Shown: one piece after another, positions 42,461 to 52,028 of the stretch
Layout of the letters: every line of letters begins with the position of its first letter
Position numbering within the stretch: the stretch's first letter is position 1
Program-made: the position numbers and the translations under genes
Source of the DNA: Acetilactobacillus jinshanensis_A
Lineage (GTDB): Bacteria; Bacillota; Bacilli; Lactobacillales; Lactobacillaceae
Length of the DNA stretch: 64,000 bases
Direction: 5' to 3'
Assembly (NCBI GenBank): GCA_043289735.1
Contig: CP171343.1
Location: forward strand, 1,054,001-1,118,000
The notes under the pieces: model-generated
Told to the model about the DNA's origin: nothing
Database searches by the model: none
Seen by the model: the letters and a program-made list of their open reading frames with translations, nothing else

Positions 42461-44605
42461 TTGCATTTCGTTAAAAAATTTTTTAAATTAGTTAGTTCCA
42501 GAATGGGCTTCTTTTGGCTATTAGTCGTCCTTTTCTGGGCTAAGACCATTTACGCCTACTTTACCGATTTTCAATTAGGTCTAGCCAACGGTTACGAATA
42601 TTTCGTCGCTTTAATCAACCCGATCGCGACCACCATGCTGTTATTCGGGATCGCTCTATACTTTAAGCGATCCCGGTTCTTTTATCCCGTTATCTTCATC
42701 ATCGATATCCTAAACACCGTTCTACTGTATCTAAACGTCATCTACTTTCGTGAATTTACCGATTTTATGACCGTTAACACCATGACCGGATACTCTAAAG
42801 TCGATCAGGGATTAAGCGGCAGTTCATTAGCGTTGACTTCACCACACGACGTTCTTTACTGGCTGGATTTGATCGTGATCCTGATCTTAATGCTGTGCAA
42901 AGTCATTAAAATCGATAAACGACCGATCGGCTTCAAAAAGAGCTTTATGATGACTTCGATCGCGTGCTTGATCTTTGCCGCTAACCTATTAATGGGCGAA
43001 GCGGCCCGTCCTCAATTAATCACCAGAACGTTCGACCGGTCCTACATCGTTAAGTACATGGGCCTAGACTTCTTTACCGCCTACGACGGCATGAAATCCC
43101 AGCATAATAAAGACATGCGAGAAAACGCCACTAAATCTCAATTAAAGGGGGTCCTCAGTTTCACCCGCAGTCATTACGCAGCCCCTAATCCTAAGATGTA
43201 TGGCATGGCACGCGGTAAAAACGTAATCATTATTCATTTAGAAAGTTTTCAGCAATTTTTAATCGATAAAAAAATCAACGGCAAAGAAGTCACCCCGTTC
43301 TTAAACAAGCTCTATCACAGCCGTCACACCTATGCATTCGATAATTTCTTCCATCAAGTCGGTCAGGGTAAGACTTCCGATGCCGAAAACATGCTGGAGA
43401 CCAGTACCTATGGCTTGCCGCAGGGCTCGCTATTCGCCCAATTAGGCAGCGACAACACCTTCCAAGCCGCCCCGGCGATCTTAGCCCAGAAGAAGCACTA
43501 CACCAGCGCCGTCTTCCACGGTAACGTCGCTAGTTTCTGGAACCGTAACAACACCTACAAAAACATGGGCGTTCAAAACTTCTTCGACGCCAGCTACTTT
43601 AATACGTCTGGTGACCGATCTTCCGGTTACGGATTAAAGGATAAGCTACTATTCAAGGATTCCATTAAATATCTGCAGCACCTCCAGCAGCCGTTCTACG
43701 TTAAATACATCACGGTCACGAATCACTTCCCGTATACGTTAGATTCAGAAGATACCGACTTTAAGGGCCCCGATACCGACGATAACGTCGTTAACAACTA
43801 CTTTAAGACGGCCCACTACTTAGACCAGTCGGTTCAGGAATTCTATCATTACTTAAAAGCTTCCGGATTAATGAAGAATTCCATGGTCGTTCTCTACGGT
43901 GATCACTACGGAATTTCTAATTCTGAAAATACGGACCTAGCTCGGGTCTTAGGGGTCAGCCCCGATAAATGGAATGATTACGATAATTCAAAGGTTCAGC
44001 GGGTTCCGTTCATGATCAACATGCCAAGGATTCAAAACGGACACGTTGACCATACCTACGGCGGTGAAATTGATGTTTTACCAACCATCATGCATTTGAT
44101 CGGCATTAACTCAAGACCCTATGTTCAATTCGGAACCGATCTGTTCGCTAAGCACCATGATCAAGTCGTACCGTTCCGAAACCGTGACTGGGTCAGTCCC
44201 AAATATAGTTCCATCGACGGAACCATTTACAACACCAAGACCGGACAGGTCATTCATCCCCACGGTAAATTAACTCAGAAATTAGCTAAAATTCAAGCTA
44301 AAGTTGATTTAGAACTATCGCTATCAGATGAACTCAACGAACAGAATTTACTTCGTTTCTATCATCCGAACGGCTTTAAAGCCGTTAATCCAAACAGTTA
44401 TAATTACAATCATGAACTACATCGGGCAAAACAAATTGAACGAAAATTAAAAAAGAAATCCAAGAGTCTCTATAGTCAACATCATCATCATTCCACCACC
44501 GATTTATACAAGACCGATGCTCCAGAATTAAATGAAGATTCAATTAAACTAAGGTCAATGCTGCAGCATCGTACTGTGCAACGGCATCCGCCGCTTTGGA
44601 TATAA
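42461..44605 (+). CDS. ltaS: Lipoteichoic acid synthase
   Basis: Polymerises glycerol phosphate from phosphatidylglycerol onto lipoteichoic acid. 714 residues. Five N-terminal membrane helices (to about residue 190), then an extracellular sulfatase-like domain. Mn2+ and catalytic residues appear as VIIIHLESFQ (Glu), QVGQGKTSDAENM (catalytic Thr), and VVLYGDHYGISN (Asp-His). PFMINMP, GGEIDVLPTIMHLIGI and DLFAKHH match the family. TTG start at 42461 after GAGGAAG. The C-terminus ends in a His-rich stretch (QHHHHST) and overlaps the convergent reductase gene by 51 bases. Mn loading of LtaS by TerC is relevant to the TerC fusion nearby. Confidence 0.95.
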   Translation: MHFVKKFFKLVSSRMGFFWLLVVLFWAKTIYAYFTDFQLGLANGYEYFVALINPIATTMLLFGIALYFKRSRFFYPVIFIIDILNTVLLYLNVIYFREFTDFMTVNTMTGYSKVDQGLSGSSLALTSPHDVLYWLDLIVILILMLCKVIKIDKRPIGFKKSFMMTSIACLIFAANLLMGEAARPQLITRTFDRSYIVKYMGLDFFTAYDGMKSQHNKDMRENATKSQLKGVLSFTRSHYAAPNPKMYGMARGKNVIIIHLESFQQFLIDKKINGKEVTPFLNKLYHSRHTYAFDNFFHQVGQGKTSDAENMLETSTYGLPQGSLFAQLGSDNTFQAAPAILAQKKHYTSAVFHGNVASFWNRNNTYKNMGVQNFFDASYFNTSGDRSSGYGLKDKLLFKDSIKYLQHLQQPFYVKYITVTNHFPYTLDSEDTDFKGPDTDDNVVNNYFKTAHYLDQSVQEFYHYLKASGLMKNSMVVLYGDHYGISNSENTDLARVLGVSPDKWNDYDNSKVQRVPFMINMPRIQNGHVDHTYGGEIDVLPTIMHLIGINSRPYVQFGTDLFAKHHDQVVPFRNRDWVSPKYSSIDGTIYNTKTGQVIHPHGKLTQKLAKIQAKVDLELSLSDELNEQNLLRFYHPNGFKAVNPNSYNYNHELHRAKQIERKLKKKSKSLYSQHHHHSTTDLYKTDAPELNEDSIKLRSMLQHRTVQRHPPLWI

Positions 44606-45547
44606 TGAACGCATAATTGAATTAACGGCAAGCGGAACTTCACCTAATCCGGTCGCAATTAAAGTATCTTTACCGGGATACTTAGCAACGTCACCGACGG
44701 CGTAAACTTGGCTAGCATTAGTCATCATTTTACCGTTGACATCAACCCGGCGAAGCAGGCCTTTTAACTTCAGGCTCCATTTTCGCATCGCTTGATTGGT
44801 CGCTACGAAACCAAAGTTAACGATCACATCATCCACTTTAATTCGCCGTAAATCATCTTCGGTTCGCATTTTCTTAGCGGTAACCAATAACTTACCGTCA
44901 TCAGTTGAATCCAGCTGACGAATTAAATACGGAGTGATTAATTTAATTGAAGATTCTTTAACCCGATCGACCATTCGTTCAAAGCCGCGGAATGAATTTC
45001 GGCGGTGCAAAAGATAGACCTGTTTAGCAACCTTATTAAGCAATAAAGCGTTATCGATCGCGGAATTACCGCCACCGGCAACTAAAACGGTCTGATTCTT
45101 AAATCGATCTAAATCATGAACGCTATAAAATAACTGATTGCCTTCAAATTGGCTAGCGTTTTTAGCCCGGAGTTTCCGGGGATTAAAGGCACCGCCGCCA
45201 GTTGCAATTATAACGGCTTTCGTATACGTTTTAGCTTGACCCGTAACGATTTGATAACCCCCATTAACGGGTCGAATATCACGAACTGCTTGGTTCAAAC
45301 GAATCGTCGGCTGCATCCTGCGAACCTGCTTCTTTAGCGACCTAACCAGATCCTGACCCTGAACGCCCGCGTAACCGCCGACGTCCAAAATGGTCTTGTA
45401 AGGATACAGGGCCGCGACCTGGCCGCCCAAATGATCGAGGCTTTCGATCAATTGAACGTTAGCATTCCGTAATCCAGCGTAAAAGGCAGCGAACATGCCT
45501 ACGGGTCCGCCACCGATCACCGTAATGTCGTAAAATTTACTATTCAA
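44555..45547 (-). CDS. Ferredoxin--NADP+ reductase type 2 (thioredoxin reductase-like)
   Basis: FAD enzyme that moves electrons between NADPH and ferredoxin or flavodoxin (YumC-like). 330 residues from TTG 45547 after AGAGGA; longer starts add a non-conserved tail. FAD site VIGGGPVGMFAAFYAG near residue 10, QLIESLDHLGGQVAALYP, NADPH site VLVAGGGNSAIDNALL near 165, and YAVGDVAKYPG near 285. The CxxC of thioredoxin reductases is absent, as expected for this type. Convergent with ltaS. Confidence 0.93.
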   Translation of the reverse strand: MNSKFYDITVIGGGPVGMFAAFYAGLRNANVQLIESLDHLGGQVAALYPYKTILDVGGYAGVQGQDLVRSLKKQVRRMQPTIRLNQAVRDIRPVNGGYQIVTGQAKTYTKAVIIATGGGAFNPRKLRAKNASQFEGNQLFYSVHDLDRFKNQTVLVAGGGNSAIDNALLLNKVAKQVYLLHRRNSFRGFERMVDRVKESSIKLITPYLIRQLDSTDDGKLLVTAKKMRTEDDLRRIKVDDVIVNFGFVATNQAMRKWSLKLKGLLRRVDVNGKMMTNASQVYAVGDVAKYPGKDTLIATGLGEVPLAVNSIMRSLYPKRRMPLHSTMLQH

Positions 45548-45626
45548 TAGAACGATCCTCTTTTCTTTTTCTCTCATATATAATATGATAAAAGAGAATT
45601 CTCGCGTTAGCAAAGGAAGTCAATTC

Positions 45627-46427
45627 ATGCATTTTACTCCTAAGAAAATCGCGTTAGATATCGTTATTATTATCGAAGTTATTATCTTTTGTGTCTTGAT
45701 TCAATGGCAGTTCCGGGGCCGGGTTTTAAATACTGCCCACGTTCAGCGTCAATCCACCGCTACGGTCTTTATTCCCGGATTCGGCGGTAACGCCGCTTCG
45801 ACCAACGATTTTATTAATCAATATTCATGGCACGGCGTCGCAACCCGAGCTCTTCGCGTTTACGTCTCTAAAAACAATCACGTTTCAACGATGTCGCAGT
45901 ACCATCCGTTAGTTAAGAACAACCCGATGGTTCAGCTGGTCTTCCAGGATGATTTGCATCCTAAGCGTCAGGCCGGTCAAATGATCTACGTCATGCACTA
46001 CCTATACCGAAAGTATCATATTAAGAAGGTTAACTTCATCGGTCATTCATCCGGCGGCAACATCGCGTTCGATTACATGATTCATAATCCGAAAGCTAAG
46101 CAGGTCCCGACTCCGGAAAAACTAGTTACGATCGGTGCTAATTACGCTCCTAACGATCCGTTGGTCAAGAACCTACCAAAGAGTCTGCACATCCTAAATA
46201 TTGCCGGAGAAATCTATAACGCCAAGAGCGACGGCGAAGTTCCGAATAAGATCGTTAAGCCCATGGGCAAATTAGTTCGAAAACACGTGGGGCAATACCG
46301 TTACTACGTTTACAGCAGTAACCCGATGAACGCCGAACATTCGATGCTCCACGAAAATCCCGGTTTAGATAAAATCATTGCCGAATTCCTATGGAATAAT
46401 CAATACCCCGCCGGTTCCGAAAAGTAA
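45627..46427 (+). CDS. DUF915 alpha/beta hydrolase, membrane-anchored
   Basis: 266 residues. N-terminal transmembrane anchor (KIALDIVIIIEVIIFCVLI). Then ATVFIPGFGGNAASTNDFI (oxyanion loop), VNFIGHSSGGNIAFDYM with nucleophile Ser near 145, KLVTIGANYAPND, and a His in NAEHSMLHENP. Typical lactobacillar DUF915 secreted hydrolase, substrate unknown. Start ATG 45627 follows AAAGGAAG; the frame upstream overlaps the reductase promoter. Divergent from the ferredoxin-NADP reductase gene. Ends at a terminator shared with spx. Confidence 0.92.
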   Translation: MHFTPKKIALDIVIIIEVIIFCVLIQWQFRGRVLNTAHVQRQSTATVFIPGFGGNAASTNDFINQYSWHGVATRALRVYVSKNNHVSTMSQYHPLVKNNPMVQLVFQDDLHPKRQAGQMIYVMHYLYRKYHIKKVNFIGHSSGGNIAFDYMIHNPKAKQVPTPEKLVTIGANYAPNDPLVKNLPKSLHILNIAGEIYNAKSDGEVPNKIVKPMGKLVRKHVGQYRYYVYSSNPMNAEHSMLHENPGLDKIIAEFLWNNQYPAGSEK

Positions 46428-46476
46428 CGAACTTAATATAATTAACGAGGTTTCTTTTTACCCTCATCAAAGCATA

Positions 46477-46512
46477 CAAAAAGACCGCTGTGAAAATAAC
46501 AGCGGCCTTTCG
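46477..46512. terminator. Rho-independent terminator
   Basis: AAAAAGACCGCTGT GAAAATA ACAGCGGCCTTT between the convergent DUF915 hydrolase and spx-like genes. Confidence 0.85.
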
Positions 46513-46557
46513 GAATATTATTCAATTTTCATGGAGCGATTATCAAGCAAAATAGCT

Positions 46558-46968
46558 TTAAGCATCAAGTTGAGCCTCTAGATGGTGAAGTTCAGCCATC
46601 CGGACTTTATGCGGCAAGAAGCGGCGAATTTCTTCTTCGTTATAGCCAACTTCCAACCGCTTATCATCAAAGATGATGGGACGGCGCATCAAGTCAGGGT
46701 ATTTAACCACTAAACCGATGAGCTGAGAAAGAGATAGGTCTTCCAAGTTCATGTGCAGCTTACGCGTTAACTGCTTATAAACGTTAGAACGGGTGGAAAT
46801 AATGTCCGAACTGCCGTTTTCGGTCAAGCGTAAGATCTGCTTAATTTCATCGGCATTTAATGGCTTAGAACTAATGTTCCGTTCACGGAACGGAATATTA
46901 TGAGCCTTTAACCATCCGCGAGCTTTACGGCTTGATGCACTACTTGGAGCTACATAAAGATTTAACAT
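46558..46968 (-). CDS. Spx/ArsC-family transcriptional regulator lacking the CxxC redox switch
   Basis: 136 residues of the Spx family, which binds RNA polymerase alpha and controls stress genes. NLYVAPSSASSRKARGWLKAHNIPFRERNI aligns with the family start, in which Spx of Bacillus has SPSCTSCRKA. Both Cys are Ser here (AGT and AGC codons, checked). Later segments EIKQILRLTENGSSDIISTRS, RRPIIFDDKRLEVGYNEEEIRRFLP are well conserved, including the RPI motif. So the fold and RNAP-binding surface remain but the disulfide switch is lost. No GGC-C degradation tag change is visible. It sits alone with about 240 bases of AT-rich sequence upstream in which I see no gene. Confidence 0.92.
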   Translation of the reverse strand: MLNLYVAPSSASSRKARGWLKAHNIPFRERNISSKPLNADEIKQILRLTENGSSDIISTRSNVYKQLTRKLHMNLEDLSLSQLIGLVVKYPDLMRRPIIFDDKRLEVGYNEEEIRRFLPHKVRMAELHHLEAQLDA

Positions 46969-47207
46969 ATAATCAACTCCTTTGAAAACCAGATCACGGT
47001 TTATTAACTAATCAAAACTGATAAGTTAATTCGTGATCGTATAAAGCATATCATACGTGAAAGGTTATGCAACCCTTTTTTAGCACTTTTTGCTAAGAGT
47101 GATAATTCTTAATCTCTCTGTAACAATCGGTCGGACGGTTCACAAATTTTTCGAAATTAACTATAATTTAGGTAACCAACCAAAAGCATTGACGGAGGAT
47201 TTTTCCC

Positions 47208-48755
47208 ATGAAACTAAATCTATTATTAACCAGTGACGTTCATGGTTATCTAGTTCCGACCAACTACGTTAATTCACAAATGAACGCCCCGTTCAGCCTT
47301 GAACGAGCCGCCACGTGCCTAAAAAAATTACAGAATAAGCATAAATACACTTTAACTTTTGACGACGGGGACTATTTAGAAGGTTCACCCCTCTCTTTTT
47401 ACTTAGCTAAAATCAAAAAAGAATCTGCACCGCACGAATTAGACGCGGCTTTTAATCAAATGCATTACGACTTCGGCATCGTCGGCAACCATGAATTCAA
47501 CTACGGCCAAACTTACCTTAAGAATTCAATCCAGGAATCCCACCGACAGTTCCTCTGCGCCAACGTCGTTGATTCAAAAGGCCATCATCCGTTCGGCCAG
47601 CCCTACACCGTTAAGCAAGTGGGTCCGCTTAAGGTGGCGGTCATGGGCCTAACCACCCAAGGCACCACCAAATGGGAAAAATCTAAGAACCTCCGAGGAT
47701 TAAAATTCATCTCCGCCGTCACCACCGCTAAAAAATACGTTCCGATAATGCGGAAACAAGCTGACGTCGTGATCGTAGCTTACCACGGTGGCTTTGAACG
47801 CAATAAACAAGGCGTCCCGACCGAAATTCTTAAAGGTGAAAACGAAAGCTACCAAATGCTTAAAGAAGTTAAAGGAATCGACGCCCTCTTGACCGGTCAT
47901 CAGCACCGGATCATCGCGGATCATCTCTTCGGCGTCCCCACCATTCAGGTTGGTCACCGCGGTGAACTAGTGGGTGTGATTACGTTAAACCTTAATCATA
48001 ATCATCAAGTCACTGACTCCCACGTTAAATTAATTCCGACCAAAAGCTTCGCTCCGGATCCAAAAGTCACCAAAATCATTCAACCCACCGAAGAAGCTGT
48101 CGATCACTGGTTAAACCGACCGCTAGCTAAGATCAACGGATCGTTATCGTTCAAGAGTGCTCCACAAGCCCGCATCCATAAATGCAACTTTATCGAATTC
48201 ATCCAAAGGGTCCAGATGGCAACCATGGGCGCCGATATTTCTGCGGCGTCGCTATTTACGAACGAAGCCCACGGCTTTGAAAATCCGATTACCCTCCGTA
48301 ACATCATGACCAATTACGTATATCCAAATACCCTGTCGCTTTCGGTAATCACCGGCAAAATCCTAAAAGAAGCTATGGAACAGAGTGCCAAATACTTCAC
48401 CTATCGAAACGGTAAAATCACCGTCAGCCGTCCTTTTGTTTACCCTAAGCCGCTAAATTACTGCTACGACATGTACGAAGGCGTTAATTACGTCATGAAC
48501 GTCGCTAAACCGATCGGTCACCGAATCACGAAGTTAACCTACCACGGCAAACCCGTTCAACCCAATCAAAAGCTTAGAATCGTGCTTAATACCTATCGAG
48601 CCGTCGGTGGCGGTCATTATAGCATGTTCAACAAGAATCAGATCATTAAAACTAATCGTACGGTCATGGACCAAGTCATCGCTAACTACTTAAAGAAACA
48701 TCCCGTTATTAACGCGACCAATAACCACAACTTTAAAGTTATTTATCAAAAATAA
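47208..48755 (+). CDS. Bifunctional metallophosphatase / 5'-nucleotidase family
   Basis: 515 residues, cytoplasmic (no signal peptide). N-terminal calcineurin-like domain: LLTSDVHGYLVP (Asp, His), FDDGDYLEGSP, IVGNHEFNYG, VAYHGGFERN and LLTGHQHRII (metal ligands). C-terminal 5'-nucleotidase domain from about residue 300 with YPNTLSLSVITGKILKEAME and LRIVLNTYRAVGGGHYSM. Resembles YunD of B. subtilis, which controls intracellular nucleotide pools; exact substrate not certain. ATG follows GGAGG. Followed by an aldo/keto reductase 23 bases later. Confidence 0.93.
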   Translation: MKLNLLLTSDVHGYLVPTNYVNSQMNAPFSLERAATCLKKLQNKHKYTLTFDDGDYLEGSPLSFYLAKIKKESAPHELDAAFNQMHYDFGIVGNHEFNYGQTYLKNSIQESHRQFLCANVVDSKGHHPFGQPYTVKQVGPLKVAVMGLTTQGTTKWEKSKNLRGLKFISAVTTAKKYVPIMRKQADVVIVAYHGGFERNKQGVPTEILKGENESYQMLKEVKGIDALLTGHQHRIIADHLFGVPTIQVGHRGELVGVITLNLNHNHQVTDSHVKLIPTKSFAPDPKVTKIIQPTEEAVDHWLNRPLAKINGSLSFKSAPQARIHKCNFIEFIQRVQMATMGADISAASLFTNEAHGFENPITLRNIMTNYVYPNTLSLSVITGKILKEAMEQSAKYFTYRNGKITVSRPFVYPKPLNYCYDMYEGVNYVMNVAKPIGHRITKLTYHGKPVQPNQKLRIVLNTYRAVGGGHYSMFNKNQIIKTNRTVMDQVIANYLKKHPVINATNNHNFKVIYQK

Positions 48756-48778
48756 TTATAATCATAAATTTATTAGTT

Positions 48779-49555
48779 ATGCAATACTTTAAATTAAACG
48801 ATGGTCACCGAATTCCCGCTAACGGTTTCGGTGACTTTCCAATTCCCGACACCAATGTTTGTGCCAACGCCGTTAAAGACGCCATCAAGACCGGTTATAA
48901 CTTTATCGATACCGCTGAAATCTACGGTAACGAAGATCAGACCGGTAAAGGCATTAAAGCATCCGGCGTTAACCGCGACCAATTATTCGTTGAATCCAAG
49001 ATTTGGGAAAGTAATTTCAAGTATAATGACGCTAAGAAAGCGATTGATCAATCCTTAAAAGACTTAGGCTTAAGTTACGTTAACATGTTTCTAATTCACT
49101 GGCCGCACGGTGATTACGAACAAGCTTGGAAAGCCATGGTTGAAGCTCATCAAGCTGGTAAGTTAACGTCCATCGGGGTTTCCAACTTTTCAAAACAGCA
49201 GATCGTTGATTTAATTAAGACCAGTGGCGTTAAGCCGGCCGTTAACCAGATTAAGATCAACCCGTGGGATCAAAAGCACGAGCAAGTCAAATGGCTAGAA
49301 GATCATAACATCGTACCGGAAGCCTGGTCGCCATTTGCAGAAGGTCGTCATAACGCCTTTCACGACCCAACCTTAGGCAAAATTGCTAAAGCTCATGGTA
49401 AATCCAACAGCCAGGTTATTCTTCGCTGGTTATACCAGCGAGGCATCGTAAGCCTAGCCAAGACGGTCCACCCTCAATACATGAAAGCGAATTTTGATAT
49501 CTATAGCTTTAAATTAACGCCGGATGAAATGAAGACCATTAATAATATTAAATAA
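48779..49555 (+). CDS. Aldo/keto reductase (2,5-diketo-D-gluconate reductase-like)
   Basis: 258 residues, small group of AKRs. FIDTAEIYGNEDQTGKGI (Asp, Tyr), LFVESKIWESN (Lys), MFLIHWPHGDYE (His), SIGVSNFSKQ. The C-terminus ends soon after MKTINNIK. No ribosome binding site is obvious in the 23 bases after the metallophosphatase gene, so translational coupling is possible. Ends at a terminator. One of three AKRs in the window; reduces small carbonyls, but the substrate is unknown. Confidence 0.92.
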   Translation: MQYFKLNDGHRIPANGFGDFPIPDTNVCANAVKDAIKTGYNFIDTAEIYGNEDQTGKGIKASGVNRDQLFVESKIWESNFKYNDAKKAIDQSLKDLGLSYVNMFLIHWPHGDYEQAWKAMVEAHQAGKLTSIGVSNFSKQQIVDLIKTSGVKPAVNQIKINPWDQKHEQVKWLEDHNIVPEAWSPFAEGRHNAFHDPTLGKIAKAHGKSNSQVILRWLYQRGIVSLAKTVHPQYMKANFDIYSFKLTPDEMKTINNIK

Positions 49556-49558
49556 GTC

Positions 49559-49597
49559 AAAAACACCCAACCAAATTCAATTTGGCTGGGTGTTTTT
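49559..49597. terminator. Bidirectional rho-independent terminator
   Basis: AAAAACACCCAACCAAATT CAA TTTGGCTGGGTGTTTTT between the convergent aldo/keto reductase and ribonuclease Y genes. Confidence 0.9.
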
Positions 49598-49626
49598 GTA
49601 TCTAATTCAATTTAATCAACGATCAA

Positions 49627-51228
49627 TTAAGCTCGACGATTTTCGTGGTAATGATGATAATGACGATGCCAATTACCAACGTACTGAATCGCCTTAAGCA
49701 TTCGAATCGTGGTGATTTTAATCTTACCTGGATAGGATAATTCTTTTTGAATTCGATCCCGGACGTGTTTAGTCAATTCAGCACTCTGTTCATCGTTCAT
49801 AGCTCTCGGATCAATAATGATTCGTAATTCACGGCCGGCCTGAATAGCGTAGCTTTCTTTAACGCCGTCTTGCTGATTAGCGATATTTTCAAGGTTCTTC
49901 AACCGCTGTAGATACTCTTCGATCGATTCACTTCGGGCTCCCGGCCGAGCACCCGATAAGGCATCGGACGTTGAAACTAATAACGAAATCAGATTAGTCG
50001 GCGGTACGTCCCCATGATGAGCAGCGATCGCGTTGACCACGATCGGATTTTCACCATAAGTCTTAGCTAACTTAACCCCTAACTCAACGTGGGTCCCGGT
50101 GACTTCATGATCAATCGATTTACCAACATCATGCAGTAGACCGGCCCGACGAGCCAATCGGGTGTTTAAGCCCAATTCAGCCGCCATAACACCGGACATC
50201 TGGCCGACTTCCATCGAATGATAAAGAACGTTCTGACCATAACTGGTCCGGAACTTCAAACGGCCCACGATCTTCATTAGATCGGGATGCATCCAGCCCA
50301 GATGCATTTCGTTGACCACGTTTTCACCGATTTCACGCAGTTCGTTATCCACTTCGTCTTCAGCATTGCGAACTTGAACTTCGATATTCGTATCCGTCAT
50401 GTGACGGGAAACGATTAAGTTACTTAAGGTCCTACGGGCGGTTTCACGTCGAATCGGGTCGTTAGTAGCAATGTGCAGCAATAACGGATCGTCCTGATCA
50501 AAGAAGAGATCCGTACCGGTAACACTTTCGACCAAACGCAGGTGCTGAGCGTTACGCTCCAACAACCGTCGTTTAATGATCGGATCCGGAACGTTGATAC
50601 TGCGTTCAATATGATTTCGCGGTAAATCGATTGGTCCTCGCTGAATCGCTTCGATAATAACGTCAGCAGCCCGCTGATCAGCCGTATTAGCCGCATCTTC
50701 AGCCTCGAACTTAACGAAAATATCTTTTTCACGTTTTAATTCTAATTTAGTTGCGTTCAAGACCGTTGTCTTAGCGGTCTGATCATCAATCTGACTAATC
50801 TGGCTTAGCTTTTGGTGGCATTTCTTTACTAGCGCTTCGGCCTGATCAGTCGTGGCTTGATAATGATCGTTCAACTGATCATATTTCTTCTGCCGAACTT
50901 TAAAAGCCCGCGCTAATTTATCCAAACGGGCGTTGCTTTTATCTAAATAATGGGAATGATCATGTAAACGATCGGCTAATTCCAAATTATCATGTTTTTG
51001 GTTATTTAACTCGGCTTCACTATTCTGGCGATGCTTCTGATTATTTAAACGGTCTTTTTTAAGTATGACTCGTTTTCGATCGACATCCGCTTGCTGATGA
51101 CTCTTTATATAAGCCTGGGCATGCTGACGAGCTTGCGCTAAGCGGTGTTGATTCGATTTTCGGTTAATAGCCATTCCACCCGAATAGCCTAAGGCAGCCA
51201 TGACCACGATAATTCCAGCTGTAAACAT
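49627..51228 (-). CDS. rny: Ribonuclease Y
   Basis: Membrane-anchored endoribonuclease that starts mRNA turnover in Bacillota. 533 residues. N-terminal transmembrane helix (TAGIIVVMAALGYSGGMAI), then a long coiled coil rich in Gln, Lys and Glu (about 25-180), a KH domain with SINVPDPIIKRRLLER near 210-230, and an HD domain with RRAGLLHDVGKSIDHEV near 360 and IAAHHGDVPP. Length is close to the 520 typical. It acts in a degradosome-like complex in related bacteria. GGAGGG ribosome binding site. A terminator lies downstream. Confidence 0.95.
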   Translation of the reverse strand: MFTAGIIVVMAALGYSGGMAINRKSNQHRLAQARQHAQAYIKSHQQADVDRKRVILKKDRLNNQKHRQNSEAELNNQKHDNLELADRLHDHSHYLDKSNARLDKLARAFKVRQKKYDQLNDHYQATTDQAEALVKKCHQKLSQISQIDDQTAKTTVLNATKLELKREKDIFVKFEAEDAANTADQRAADVIIEAIQRGPIDLPRNHIERSINVPDPIIKRRLLERNAQHLRLVESVTGTDLFFDQDDPLLLHIATNDPIRRETARRTLSNLIVSRHMTDTNIEVQVRNAEDEVDNELREIGENVVNEMHLGWMHPDLMKIVGRLKFRTSYGQNVLYHSMEVGQMSGVMAAELGLNTRLARRAGLLHDVGKSIDHEVTGTHVELGVKLAKTYGENPIVVNAIAAHHGDVPPTNLISLLVSTSDALSGARPGARSESIEEYLQRLKNLENIANQQDGVKESYAIQAGRELRIIIDPRAMNDEQSAELTKHVRDRIQKELSYPGKIKITTIRMLKAIQYVGNWHRHYHHYHENRRA

Positions 51229-51268
51229 TATGACCCTCCTTTCTTTTCAAAATCTATACTTAACTTAA

Positions 51269-51961
51269 TTACTTAACGATCTGATCAATTAACTTATCCA
51301 AAACTTTCTGATTATTCTTCGGAAAATCGTGCTGGTTAATTTGATCGGCAGTCTGCTGAACAGCGTTCGGAGCGTCACTAGCTTTGATAAAACCAGCGTC
51401 AGTCTTCGTTAACTTCTTAACTTCATCGGGAGTAACTTCAAAATGAAACTGTAAGCCCATCATATTGCCCATGATAAAGCCTTGGTTATGATCTAACTTG
51501 GTCTTGAATAACCGTTTACTGTCAACGGGTAACGTAAATTGATCCTGGTGCCAGTGTAAAACGGTCATCTGGTCCGGTACGTCATCGATCGGGTTCTGGG
51601 CCGACTTCTTAACCGGTAACCAGCCGATTTCAGCCGTGGTACCTTTAAAGATCAAAGCACCCATGGCTTTAGCAATCTGCTGAGCACCTAAGCAAACCCC
51701 TAAAATCGGTTTCTTTTGAGCATGAACCCGCTGGATCAAATGACGTTCGTCACTGATCCAGTCTTTATCCATATCATTAGCGCTTTCGTCACCGCCCATG
51801 ACAACTAGAAAATCTAACTGTTCCGGACGAATTGCTTTTAAGGAATCTCCCTTATCGGGACGAACGATCTTAACTTCATAATTATGATTTTTGGCCCAGT
51901 CAGCAATGTAACCGGGTCCTTCGACATCATTGTGTTGAACGACTAACATTTTCATGTTCAT
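51269..51961 (-). CDS. Type 1 glutamine amidotransferase (GMP synthase-like class I GATase)
   Basis: 230 residues. GATase triad: PILGVCLGAQQIAKAMG with the nucleophile Cys near 88, LQFHFEVTPDEV with His and Glu near 172. The oxyanion region reads VVMGGDESANDMD. Family members of this kind often remove the side-chain amide of glutamine for a partner enzyme, or cleave gamma-glutamyl compounds; the partner cannot be inferred here. Start ATG 51961 follows GGAGTGAT; a second ATG two codons later is an alternative. Lies upstream of rny on the same strand. Confidence 0.9.
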   Translation of the reverse strand: MNMKMLVVQHNDVEGPGYIADWAKNHNYEVKIVRPDKGDSLKAIRPEQLDFLVVMGGDESANDMDKDWISDERHLIQRVHAQKKPILGVCLGAQQIAKAMGALIFKGTTAEIGWLPVKKSAQNPIDDVPDQMTVLHWHQDQFTLPVDSKRLFKTKLDHNQGFIMGNMMGLQFHFEVTPDEVKKLTKTDAGFIKASDAPNAVQQTADQINQHDFPKNNQKVLDKLIDQIVK

Positions 51962-52028
51962 ATCACTCCGTCTAATCTTTCATCTGTTTACATTATAATC
52001 TAATTCAAGTCAAATATCGACGGGGCAA

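Noticed and set aside
46969..47207. Possible small RNA upstream of spx and the metallophosphatase
   Set aside because: Only short AT-rich inverted repeats (TTAGC...GCTAA) are visible; no terminator with T tract.
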